Source of the DNA: Nomia melanderi
Taxonomy: Eukaryota > Arthropoda > Insecta > Hymenoptera > Halictidae
Reading direction: 5' to 3'
DNA: 64,000 bases
NCBI RefSeq assembly: GCF_051020985.1
Contig: NC_134999.1
Span: 4,526,001 to 4,590,000 of the forward strand
The notes below the pieces were generated by a model that saw nothing but the letters and a program-made list of their open reading frames with translations, was not told the DNA's origin and ran no database searches. Position numbers and translations under genes: made by a program. Below, piece after piece: positions 1 to 10,149 of the stretch. Position 1 is the first letter of the stretch, and each line of letters starts with the position of its first letter.

Positions 1-1420
1 TTCGCGTTGTAATACGCTGCACGGATTATCAAAAAATATTGGTTTATAGTAGATCGAAATAATAACATCTTGATTAAACCCAAATAATACTATCAACGCT
101 CAGATAGCCTAAAATGTTCAGATTTTCATTTTTCACTTTTGATTCTCATATTTCATCTTGACTAGATTCTCAAATTGGACTAGATTACCTACCTTAAAGA
201 TAATAGAAGTAAATGAGAATGAAATGCAATTCTTCATTTCATCATTCGTACTTACTGAAGGCTTTCTTAACAGTTTTTAACTGATTTTTAGCATCACTTT
301 AAGAAATAAAATTCTGCTTTATCTTGTTTCGACATACTTCACTGTAGAAATATAAATTTGCATACACATCAATGTCCACTTGTGTATGTTTAATCATGGC
401 CATAGAATTGTAATGGCATTCAGTTTTTTAATGTTTCTTATTCTCCTCGCATCGACGAGTACACTTTCCTAATCTCTGACAGATTAATTGTAAACATCGA
501 CAAAAGGTTTTTGATTATTTTTATAGAACACTAATTAAAAAGATATTCACCAATTAATTTGTTCATCTGGGAATAATGAGAATATATGTGATTAATTAAT
601 TCTTAATCAGATATTGGCTTATTGTTATTCGTACTGGATTAATTATTATGCACGTGAATATAATGAGTCTCCTAGAATTTAACAGGCATTGGTGTGCTGC
701 TGCGTGTAGGATTTTCGAATAGAATTTCTGCGACATTGCTAACTCGTTTTACGGAAATGACTTTCCACGACCGCAATTCATGATCGTTCGATCGCGAATT
801 AATGAAATTTACTTACGCTCCAATTTTTCGGGTACAATGTTCGTTGATTGCTCATGCGATAACTGGATCCTTCCGTTTAACTAACAACGACTGCACAAGG
901 TAAAAGTTATTAAACAGAGGAAACACTTTCAAGGGGACTCCTCGATTCTACGTGCACATCACCAATTCGACCTCAATTTTATATATACTGTTCTTCAGAA
1001 AATTGAAATCACCTCTTTAATGAGATGAAAATTTGAATCTATTGATAAAAAAAATATAGTTTACTATTTGAATTTTTGTTTCATATTTAATATTAATATA
1101 TGCAACTGTAGAAATATTGATAAGATTGGAATTATCAATCTACGTGTATTTATAATTAACGTGTTTAATTTATGTCATATTCTTTTGATTAAATTAATTT
1201 CCATTTTTCTTAATGAGGATTTCTTTATGGATGGAAAATTATGTTTATGACATATCATGATTTTTATGGCCTACGTTGTTATAAACGTTGCTTTAAACAA
1301 ATAATCATCCAATAGGAAAAAAAATGTATAAGTAAGAATAAATTTATTGTAAATATTATGTACATATATTATAATATATTTACCAGTGGATTTAATTACG
1401 TTTCGTTTAAACGAAATTAA
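1..1420. other. AT-rich non-coding stretch, nothing recognised
   Basis: No frame here looks coding and no repeat family is obvious. On the minus strand this is downstream of the Ig-domain exon at 7265-7168. I looked for the continuation of the Ig domain (VAW.., then a DxGxYxC-type motif) and did not find it, so the stretch is most simply intron of that gene. A GTAAGT-type donor can be read on the minus strand near 813, but no convincing coding sequence precedes it. Confidence 0.4.
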
Positions 1421-1517
1421 TTGAAATTAATGAGAACTCGAAACATTTATATTTATTAATTTCAGTGGAAAACCTATACTACGAGTCTGACTCGATATTA
1501 TAAGGCAAAGAGTTTGT
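1421..1517 (+). repeat. Family B TTAA element, 3' fragment
   Basis: The stretch contains ACGAGTCTGACTCGATATTA followed by TAAGGCAAAGAGTTTG, which matches the conserved 3' end of family B (see 3769-3998 and 18309-18559). The preceding 'aacatttatatttattaattt' segment also matches family B interior sequence. The left end is missing or eroded, and the terminal TTAA is degraded. Confidence 0.6.
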
Positions 1518-3768
1518 AAAAGGTAGAGCTTACTCTTTAGCCTGAGTTTCGAGAAATTGGTCTATAAAAAGAGCAATCTGTTAATTGAATCCTAAGGAAA
1601 TTACGATCTTTAAGATTCAATAAAATATTCTCTGAACTGTAAAAGTGTTCAAGATGTATGAATTACACAAAAATAGTATAAAAGGTTATTAATTTTCCTA
1701 AGAAAAATAAATAGTGAATTAATTTATTTTTTGTTTTCTGTTCTTTTGAAAACCGTAATAGTAGTGATAAATAAGTTCAATTTCATAACAAACATTATTT
1801 ATTAATTTTGGTTTGTAAATATATAAATAATTTATTCCTAAAAATGATACTGTTTTATGAAATATATCTTAAATATATTAAAAGAATATTTTAATATAAT
1901 AAAAATATTTCGATACTTCATTATGTATTAATGTGCAATTTCTATTCTTCAGCATGTTTAAAATAATTATGTTCGAATAATGTGGACTGAAGGAGTTCCA
2001 ATTTTTGTTCCTATTGTTTTTCATTCTGCTCGGAGGTAATTATCGTATTTTCAATCCTTTCATCTCACTCATTTCGTAAGCTCCTTATAGTATTTAAATT
2101 AAGTGTCTGAAAAGGAGGAAGTGAAATTTTGTTCATAATTATTTAATTAGCGTTCATATAATATTCAGAATATACGTTCATGATTTTTATTTTGATAAAA
2201 TATAAAATTACTTTGTACTTTCATCTTAGTTGCTTTCCATCTTTCAAAGTTGATTTTAAACATTTATTTTTAATCTCCGATAAACTACACTCTTTTCATC
2301 TGAACATAAAATGGAAAGGAAGTGTTTTCCTGTTTTTGCAATACATAACTTCTTCGTTAAAGTCAACCTTCTTTTTCTGTTTGCCTCGCTTATGTATGGT
2401 TTTTTGTGGACTACACCAGCATTATATTCGAGTTTCTTGTGTGCCGTATACTGCTTCAACACTCAGTGTTCTCTCATTTCCATGAAAAATTTCCGAAGCT
2501 AATTGTACTGAAATGCGAAATACCAGAATCTGAATTTTTTTGAAAGGTGCATTTCGGCTTAGTGTCGCTAGAAGTAGATTATTTGTCACCACTTAACGGG
2601 AAAAGAACAGCAGCAACTAATTTAACGTAAATTTTTACATAACTGTAAAACTATTTTGTTGATTGACCATGAACGTTAAGGTCTTTTTTCTTTTTCTATG
2701 TTACATTTACAACTTGCTCTATCGAGTTAATTAACAATTTTATGGTTTGCGGATTTTATGCGTGTATTTAGCTAATACTTACAGGGGAACCTTTTCCACT
2801 AGCACACGCCGATTTTGATAAAACTTATGTGAGGCGTAGTTCTGAAGAAAACATTTGATACGTATTTTTTCTTATTTTATATTCTTCACAACATTTCTAA
2901 AACTAGTCGGTGTTGGAAGGAAATCTAAATTGTTCATTGCGAGGCGATCCATTTGGAAAAATAATTTATTTTCTACGTCCCCTAGTTTCAGAGATATTGT
3001 GAAAAATATACTTTCAACGCTCAACTTTGAAGGACGTTTTCATTCATTCAAACTGAATGTTGACCGATAAGAAAAAATAATCGATAAGTGTGAAAAGGAA
3101 CCTAGTGGAGATGTGGTAGACATGACGACGTTGTAGTTATGAAAAGGTCCCCGATGGTGCAATTATACAATGTTCAATGTACCGAAAATTGCGCTTAACG
3201 GAAATGGGCAAAAACTTTTCGGGGTATTTGATATTTGGACCTATCACTAACTTAAATCTGTGCAATGTGTATGGGGCAGTGAACAGGACAGTTCGAAGAA
3301 AAACTATGAAAATCTAAGTGGTGAGGACGTGGCGATAATGTGATAGCTGCCATGGTAGGGTTAAGATGAAGAGTGTTAGCTTATGGAAGTTACTGCGGGC
3401 CATGGCTAACAGCCAAATCTCGTGGGATTTGCGGCAACTTCATTAAGTGTTGTTACCCCTATCTGAAACGTAGAAACGCCACTGGATATCACCGACGATC
3501 ATTTACCCAGCAGACGCCTCTATTAATACGTTCGAGTCCTACCGGTCGTTAACCTACACCAATAAAAACCAACTCCTCTACGAGCTTCGGTAGAAAACAA
3601 AACTGCCTTTTCATCTGAACCGCTTTTTCTTCGAATAACTGACACATCAGTAGAAAAAGACTAAATCAGGGGTCATTATTGTGACGATAAATCAGTGTAA
3701 AAGATGATTTTTTGGTTTAATTGTGATTGATGGAGTCGACGAGACAGTGATACAGAGTTCGGACCAAG
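1518..3768. other. Non-coding stretch, nothing recognised
   Basis: Open frames of up to about 100 codons occur near 2180-2500, but they are phenylalanine-, leucine- and serine-rich products of AT-rich DNA and match no family I recognise. No splice-flanked exon or repeat family is evident. The GC content rises somewhat over 3350-3600 without an identifiable feature. Confidence 0.4.
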
Positions 3769-3998
3769 TTAACTCCTTATCCTATAATTTATTTCTTTAT
3801 TATGATCGATACAACTAGTTTATCGTTAATAATTTATTAGGAAGAGATAATATTTTTTATGTTTATTCTATGTCTACATTTACGATAATAGAAAGGTAAT
3901 ATCTAATTTATATTTAAAAAAACTAAATAACAGATTTGTCAAAATCAGTTTAAAATTATCGTCGTGAGTCTGACACGATATTCTAGGTCAAAGGGTTG
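3769..3998 (+). repeat. Family B TTAA MITE, near full length
   Basis: A 230-bp element begins TTAACTCCTTATCCTATAAT and ends with GAGTCTGACACGATATT then CTAGGTCAAAGGGTTGA. The two ends are imperfect inverted repeats (TTAACTCCTT.. against ..AAGGGTTGA). The interior contains the family-typical TATGATCGATACAACTA and 'gtttattctatgtctacattta' blocks that recur at 14592, 18309, 29284, 45258 and 48611. The right TTAA has mutated to TTGA. There is no coding capacity, so this is a non-autonomous DNA element. Confidence 0.85.
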
Positions 3999-4758
3999 AG
4001 ATACAATTGTTTTCTTTTGTAATTGCTAATTAAAGAAAAGTAATATGCTTATATAATATAATAGTGTAATATAACTATAGAAAATATTGAATATTATATA
4101 ATTTATTAAATAAAAGGCTGAGACTTTAAAAACTTATTTAGCATCCACAGATATTATTTTCACGTTAACTCATTATATTTCGGGTCTTTGAAATACGTTT
4201 TGAATGTTCAAGCAACAATATATATAATTATATGTCGAATATAATTTTATGTGGTTTCCTCGATTTAAAAGAAGCTTTCATCTGGTTCCTGAATTAATCG
4301 CAGCAAACATCTGAATACTTTCGCGTTAATCCTTCAATTTCGGTGAGTTTAATAAAAGTACCTGGTTTGTCTATATAATGCGTCACGTAGAGAACTGAAA
4401 AAATTATTACCCAGCGATGAACGAACTTTAATTTACCAAAGTTTGCAGCGTCACGGGAAGGATATTCGCTATATCGCCAGAATCCATTTGGAATCGTTCA
4501 AGAGTAGCAGCGTGCCAGCGAATGTATTCTGGACAATGGAGTTTACGTTTACCGGAACCGTTGAAACTACCGATTACACCAACATTTTTTATCGTTCTGC
4601 GTCATGAGAACTGAATTGCGCACCGTTTTCAATAAGTACACCACTACAACGGATTCGTTAGTTGTTTCTGTTTCATCATTAAATATTCTCGTTTGAATAA
4701 CCTGTAGCTGCACAATTTTAAGTTTTTTTTTTTTATTTATACATTTAGTTTAGAAGAA
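3999..4758. other. Non-coding stretch, nothing recognised
   Basis: The first half is AT-rich sequence with no coding frame or repeat family. From about 4390 to 4660 it is slightly GC-richer and looks single-copy. No gene or regulatory element could be named. Confidence 0.35.
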
Positions 4759-4892
4759 TAATAATTAATGTAATATATATGTTAATCGCTTAAGTATTGT
4801 CGATATCAGTAAATAAAATCTGACTTTGAAACATTTTATTTACTGACATTGACAATATTTAATGATTAAAATTCTTAGTACATTAATTATTA
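4759..4892. repeat. 134-bp imperfect hairpin (inverted repeat)
   Basis: The left arm (about 4759-4819) and right arm (about 4833-4892) are inverted copies: ATCAGTAAATAAAAT pairs with ATTTTATTTACTGA, TAAGTATTGTCGAT pairs with TGACAATATTTAAT, and AATAATTAATGTA pairs with TACATTAATTATT. The loop is about 13 bases. The size and shape suit either a very short hairpin MITE or a pre-miRNA-like foldback. No TTAA or TA duplication is evident at the ends. Confidence 0.75.
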
Positions 4893-6166
4893 TTATTATT
4901 ATACTTACTATTTATTAACTATTTGTTAGATATAATGATTAAAATAATACTACTCGTAAATAAAATAGTAATTTTCGTGTCGCCTTTATAGTTGCATAGT
5001 TCCCAATTTGCACAGGGCAAACTCAAGCCAGTCCGTGATACTTTTTTATTCGTTTTATTTTTGTTTGCGTTGTTGTAAAACCTTATTTACGTGAAAAAGA
5101 ATGAACAGAGGGAGTTAATGTTGTAGTTTACGTTGCGAGAAAAAATCAGGCAGTTGGAATTACTTTCGTGAAGCGTGGGTGTGTTTCTGGCCGAGAAGGA
5201 AATTCCTTGTATAATTTTTTGTTCTGGTTTCGGACGATTCTGTGATTACAGGTATATTATTTGTGCTTCGAAAATAAATAAAAGTATGAAAATATACGTC
5301 AGTGATTATTAATTTAAATTACAGTAGATGAGACAGATTAACTTTTAATTTATTATACAGAATGGCATAAGCGTCATTTTCATTCATAGGGAAGTAAATG
5401 AACTCTTATTTTCTTTGTGCTCGAGTTTAATGAGAAAACTGAACAGAGAGAAACCCAAAGAACAGTTGTTTTATAGATCTTGTTGGGAAGGCTACAATGA
5501 AAATGCAGTGTAGAAAATGCCGCAAAATGGATCTAGAAGTAGTTTTTGTTGCCTTTGGTAGCTCTGGTCATGCCAGAATGTTATAAATGAACTTGCCATA
5601 AACGTGCAAGGGATTCTGATAATATTATAATTTGCAAAGTAAAAGAAAGAGTTTGTTATATCAGTTAATACACATGAAAGGATATTCGAATTTTGATAGT
5701 GTACTTGGAATGACTGTAAGAAGTAAGTTAAATAAACTGGGTTTAAGAATTGTATCGTGAAAAAGAGAATTCTGTTAATTTCAAAAATCACGAAAAATAT
5801 TTAGCGTTTTTAAATAATTTGTAAACAAGCTATTACTGTTTTGGAAAGATGACATAGTGAAGTTTTGATTTTTGTATGTATCTTTCCAGTTTCTATATAA
5901 TAAATTTTTTAATAAACGACTAAATATTATCAAAAGTCGTGCAGTATATGTATATATCTGTACATATTGCATTAATTAATATTATATTTTTATTATTATA
6001 TTGTATTCATTGTATTATACATAATATATAACATATATTATTCTCTCCATTTTTGTTACTTCATCAGTACAGTCCAATTATGCGGCGTATTTGATTATTC
6101 AGCATTTTCTTGGTTCTGAGAATGTTGGGTAATAGGAATTATACTGTATTACGTTTGATACTTTAA
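4893..6166. other. Non-coding stretch, nothing recognised
   Basis: Two open frames on the minus strand (60-100 codons around 5492-5972) are typical AT-rich noise with no recognisable domain. No repeats or splice-flanked exons were found. Confidence 0.35.
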
Positions 6167-6515
6167 AATTCGAATTAATGAACAGAAAAGATGGAAATAC
6201 TGTACGGTGAAAATTATTAGATTGCCTCAACGAGGAAAATATTTAATCAATTTTTAAATACAATAGCAGGTGGTGAATGCTTTGAAGCTATTTCTTCAGG
6301 GTAAATTTTTTACTCACTTCATAGGTCAAAAAAAATGCTTGCTAGGCAATTCAGAAACAAATTATTATCTACCATTTTTAAAAGCCGATATGTAATTTGA
6401 AAAATCAAAATTTGAATTAATGGACAATGAAAAGAGAAAAATATTGAATCAACTTTTAAACACAGTGAAAGCTAAGTAATATTTTACGGCTACTTCCAAA
6501 AAATACGTTGAAAAT
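6167..6515 (+). repeat. Diverged tandem duplication, two units about 240 bp apart
   Basis: Unit 1 starts with AATTCGAATTAATGAACAG near 6167 and unit 2 with AATTTGAATTAATGGACAA near 6408. Both are followed, after an insertion or deletion difference, by GAAAATATTTAATCAATTTT or AAAAATATTGAATCAACTTT, then an AAACAC/ATACA block and a GAAGCTA/CGGCTA block. The duplication is old. Neither unit keeps a long reading frame. Confidence 0.55.
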
Positions 6516-7167
6516 TTGGTTAATATTGGTGGAAAATTGATTATACTGTTTTCATATAACATAGTTATTATTTATTACTCTTATATATTATAGTTGGAAC
6601 TGTAATATAGATTATAAGATTGGATTATTCTTTTCGATTCTTTAGTCTTTAAACACATGCTGGACCAACATCTACAAAAACCCCAGAAACTCGAAACAAT
6701 TTATTAAATGAAATAGGAAGTAAAAAACTGAAGATTTACCATAATAATTATTCAGGTAATTTTCATGCGTTTTCACGAATTTTCCGAATGAAGATAATAG
6801 CAATGAATTTTTAAGATCGAGCAAAAAATTATATTGTCAGCAATAAATAAGTGTTACTAACATTATAGACGTTAAAGTTTAACCTAGTTAAACTTTCTTT
6901 TACTTTCTACTGCGGATATGATGTCCGAAAAAACGAGATCTTACAATAAAAATACATTTCCCGCTACGAATTATTGGTTTTATGCAAGAAATAATATTTC
7001 ACAGGTTGTACGGTACGCTCGTGCTAAAAAATGTTAAAATTCTAATGAAGGATAAGCTTCATACGTATCTGTTATCGCTAATTGGAATCACTTAACATAA
7101 TTTTATCCATAAAAGAAATCGTGGAAGAAAGCATAGGATTAAGGAGTATCGTTGGAGGAGAAATTAC

Positions 7168-7265
7168 CTTGTGGAGGGAAAGGTTCGCGACAACGCAAGC
7201 GAGCACCGCTTCTCTGCCCATTGGGACCGTCACGTTCGTTATTGGCACAGTAAAGCTCGGTCCCT
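7168..7265 (-). CDS. Internal exon encoding the start of an Ig domain (lachesin / DIP / Dpr-type neural IgSF protein)
   Basis: Read on the minus strand, the exon gives GPSFTVPITNVTVPMGREAV followed by LACVVANLSLHK, 32 complete codons preceded by two bases of a split codon (Glu if the previous exon ends in G). The pattern F-x-x-P-I-x-N-V-T-V-P-x-G-R-E-A-x-L-x-C-V-V matches the A to C strands of the first Ig domain in insect lachesin, DIP and Dpr-family cell-adhesion proteins. The cysteine is the B-strand half of the domain disulphide. A pyrimidine-rich acceptor (CTGCTCTTGTGTTTCAG) precedes it. The donor is AAG/GTAATT, so the exon ends in phase 0 after Lys, the position where I recall introns in this family falling before VAW. 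These proteins act at the neuronal surface in synaptic partner recognition. Downstream Ig domains, the signal peptide and the GPI or C-terminal region are not in view. The exact paralogue is undetermined. Confidence 0.85.
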
Positions 7266-7676
7266 CTGAAACACAAGAGCAGCGATATCTTCTAAATAGT
7301 TCGGTATAACATGTGTTCATTAGACCCGTATATCTCACCCGTTTTTTCCTCAACGGTAAATTCGATTCCTTTCCTTACAATAAAATTTCCATTTTTCTTT
7401 TAGGTGTACGTAAGCACCCACAAGGGAATTTCGGTAAAGAAAATTCCGATCTTTTTTTCGGAGAACGCAGATCCTTAGGGGACTGCTGCAGAAGCATCGG
7501 AGGTAATTTTTTGCTTCTACAGTTTATTGATTTTGTAAAGTCACATAAACTTTGTTAAAATAATAATGTCTGTCCATCATAATAATAATGGTAGAAATTT
7601 TTATAATGGAGGAAACTTAAGGTTCGTTCGAGACATTTAAAATTATAAATGTTTTTTAGGAATTTTCTTTGTATTA

Positions 7677-7924
7677 TTAACCGCTCAACTTATAATAACC
7701 TGTGAGACTCGTGGTGAACATTTTAAATAGGATTTAACAAACATAAATGTTACTCAATTCTTTTGAATTTGAATTAAATATTATTCTTTTACTATTAATT
7801 GTTATATAGGGCAAACGTAAACATAGAATACGCACAGAACTTATCATTTTTTTCAATATATTATTACTGACGAAACTGCTGTATCGGCCACAATTGAAAA
7901 ATAAATCATAAAGCAAGATGTTAA
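7677..7924 (-). repeat. Family B TTAA MITE, minus orientation
   Basis: A 248-bp copy is inserted in reverse. Its plus-strand start TTAACCGCTCAACTTATAAT and the following CCTGTGAGACTCGTGGTGAA are the complement of the family 3' end. Its plus-strand end (AAATAAATCATAAAGCAAGA then TGTTAA) is the complement of the family 5' end. Both TTAA ends are present (7677-7680 and 7921-7924). It lies 6 bp from the family A copy that follows. Confidence 0.8.
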
Positions 7925-7930
7925 TTTACA

Positions 7931-8156
7931 TTAATACTATAAGTAGCGTACTCGTCACAATGGTGAGTTTTAGTTTTCTTATTTTACAACTGTTGATACT
8001 TTAGAACTGTTCAATATCTAAAATGCCTTTGAAAATAAATAGTTTTACTTAAATACTATAACAAATATCATATGAAATCAAAAACAAACATATTGTTACA
8101 ATATTTATGAGAATTACATATTAACCCTAATAAATACTCGGTAGCTTCTGTGTTAA
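7931..8156 (+). repeat. Family A TTAA MITE (A' subfamily)
   Basis: It runs from TTAATACTATAAGTAGCGTA, followed by a CTCGTCACAATGGTGAG subterminal palindrome, to CGGTAGCTTCTGTGTTAA. The interior 'gttttcttattttac' and 'tttgaaaataaatagttttactt' blocks are shared with the copies at 23524, 41513, 51701 and 55922. Both TTAA ends remain. It is about 226 bp long and non-coding. Confidence 0.75.
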
Positions 8157-8456
8157 TGACCTTAACATTAAGATTACAGATAAGGCAAGTTATCTGGTAC
8201 TGTATTTTCTCACATAAATTATAAGAGATCAATTATTGATTTATATTTTACTACACACGCGAGTTAATAAATTTTTTGAAATACTGTTTCAATAACTGTA
8301 GGAGAAATATCTGAAATGCTTAATGCTTGAAAACCACTAATGTTAACAGTTAATACTTCGAAGTAGAAATAAAAATTACGTATTCATTACTACAGTACAG
8401 TAAATAAAATCAAATTCTGTAAGTAACTGATGCGAATTGAACATTATTCACATTCC

Positions 8457-8686
8457 TTAATACTAAAACTACCAAGCAATGAAATTGACTTTTCGAAATT
8501 CCTCTATAGAAACTTCAAGAATACATCTATTGTGACTTCAATTGATTTACATACAATTCAATTTGCGTACTGCCACATCAAATTCTTGAATAATTTCTCA
8601 GAGAAATATCTGTATCTTTTTAGTAATTGCGAAATGAAGAAATCAGAAATGAGTCATTCCGACTCGTCCGGTAGTTTTAGTGTTAA
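8457..8686 (+). repeat. Family A TTAA MITE
   Basis: A 230-bp element runs from TTAATACTAAAACTACCAAG to GGTAGTTTTAGTGTTAA, with clear terminal inverted repeats (AACACTAAAACTACC). The interior 'aacttcaagaatacatc' is shared with the left-truncated copy at 48880. A 95-codon open frame across this element is incidental. Confidence 0.85.
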
Positions 8687-8705
8687 ATTCATTGTGAAGT
8701 ATTCG

Positions 8706-8739
8706 CCACGAGTCTGACTCTACATTACAAGCGAAGGAG
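8706..8739 (+). repeat. Family B 3'-end fragment
   Basis: CACGAGTCTGACTCTACATT then ACAAGCGAAGGAGT matches the last 35 bp of family B. It lies 20 bp after the family A copy at 8457-8686, so the A copy may have inserted into, or deleted part of, an older B element. Confidence 0.5.
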
Positions 8740-8859
8740 TGAACGCAGACGGTTCCCTTTTCTCTTCTTACTTCAATCAACTTTTGTTATGGTACAACTA
8801 GCAAAGATAAATTCGAAACTCAGGATTCAATTCGACTTCCGTTTATTAAATCGTCAAGA

Positions 8860-9300
8860 AGTTTAATTGAATTTCTTATTTTTCTCCGATAATTGTCGAG
8901 CGTCCTGAGTTTTCGTTGTTTCGTTCGGAACAGAACGGAGGATGAAAAGTATGAAACTCAGGATATTTATTAGGACGACTGCATCGGCCGGGAAGATTCG
9001 ATGAAAGAACGTGTCGGGTCGAATTACAGGCCCAAGTTTCTGCAGAGCACATTGTTCCCGACGCAAACATGTGACGCCTCACGTTCCCCGAGTAACTCAT
9101 TCCCTGCACAGCATCGTATCGACGAAGCATTGAGAATTTACTGGAACGAAACAGTTTGGTTTTGTACAACATATTCCGTGCGACAGGCTGCAAACGCGTG
9201 CAATGTTAGCGCTTGAAATATCTTCGTGCAGCACGGCCGTCGTGCGTAACACCTTATGACGCCGCCATCAGCTCAAAATTGTAGACTTTTTTTCGCTTAA
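8860..9300. other. GC-richer single-copy island
   Basis: This block is clearly less AT-rich than its surroundings and free of the TTAA repeats. Open frames exist on both strands (about 105 codons minus, 71 plus), but neither shows a recognisable domain and their overlap suggests base-composition effects. It could be a regulatory element or an untranslated exon; there is no direct evidence for either. Confidence 0.25.
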
Positions 9301-9691
9301 CCCTTAAGTGGGCAACCGAGACACATTTGCATTCTTCAAATTTTCATATTACACCAGTTCCTCCATCAATACTACAGGTAATCCTCGATTTATGCGAAAA
9401 TTCGTTCCACGTGGATTCGTTTCACGCGAAAGAAAACGTGAATGGAGTCGGTCGATTTTAAGAGAAAAGAAAATATTGGAAAGACAAGCTGGTATAAGTT
9501 TTAGAAGTACATACTTATTTATTCCACATAGTCAAACAAAGGAGGTGATAATAATGACATTTCAGAAAAGAAAACTACAATTTATTTTGTACTTTTACTT
9601 CAGATTGCGCATAAAAATTACCACGTAAATAGTGTTCTATTCAGGTGCTCATCACGTGTACGCTATTTGGAAATCTTAAGACACTTGTATT

Positions 9692-9923
9692 TTAACCCTT
9701 TGCACTCGACAAACGTTCTTTATATAAATATGCACAGCTTTCTAATGAAATATATATATATCATTGATGTATTTCAAAAATAATATAAAGAAAAATCATA
9801 TGTGAATTAAAGAACAGGATTCTTTTATTCCAACGTTTCGCGTGTTATTGCATTATGTAATACTTGATATCGAATATCCAATTTTATAAGTTCGTTGCAT
9901 TGAAACAAAAAAACAACACGTAT
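9692..9923 (+). repeat. Family C-like left end, probably truncated
   Basis: TTAACCCTTTGCACTCGACA at 9692 matches the 5' end of family C (compare 59113, TTAACTCTTTGCACTCAGGA). The matching 3' end is not seen before or after the family A copy at 9924. This is likely an old truncated copy, and the right boundary given is nominal. Confidence 0.4.
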
Positions 9924-10149
9924 TTAACACTAGAACTACCGAGCGGTCAAACTGACTTTTTTCAATTGTTCTACAGAAACTTTTAAGAACACAGCTAATG
10001 AAATTTCAATTTACTTATGATTCAGTTTGGGTATTATTAATATAATTTCTTTAGTAATTTCTTAGAGAAGCATTGTTATTTTCTTAATGACTGGGAAGAA
10101 AGAATTAAGGTATAGAACAACTTGACCTATTTGGTATTTGTAGTGTTAA
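9924..10149 (+). repeat. Family A TTAA MITE, full length
   Basis: A 226-bp element runs from TTAACACTAGAACTACCGAG, followed by CGGTCAAACTGACTTTT, to TTGTAGTGTTAA. The terminal TTAACACTA repeats and the GGTCAAACTGAC subterminal palindrome are intact. The interior 'tcttagagaagcattgttat' corresponds to the copies at 8457 and 48880. Confidence 0.85.

Noticed and set aside
3530..3555. Box-B-like string GTTCGAGTCC suggesting a tRNA or tRNA-derived SINE
   Set aside because: No box A at a suitable distance and no cloverleaf pairing could be drawn.
7082..7309. 75-codon plus-strand frame overlapping the Ig exon
   Set aside because: It is the antisense shadow of the minus-strand Ig-domain exon, which has splice sites and a family match.
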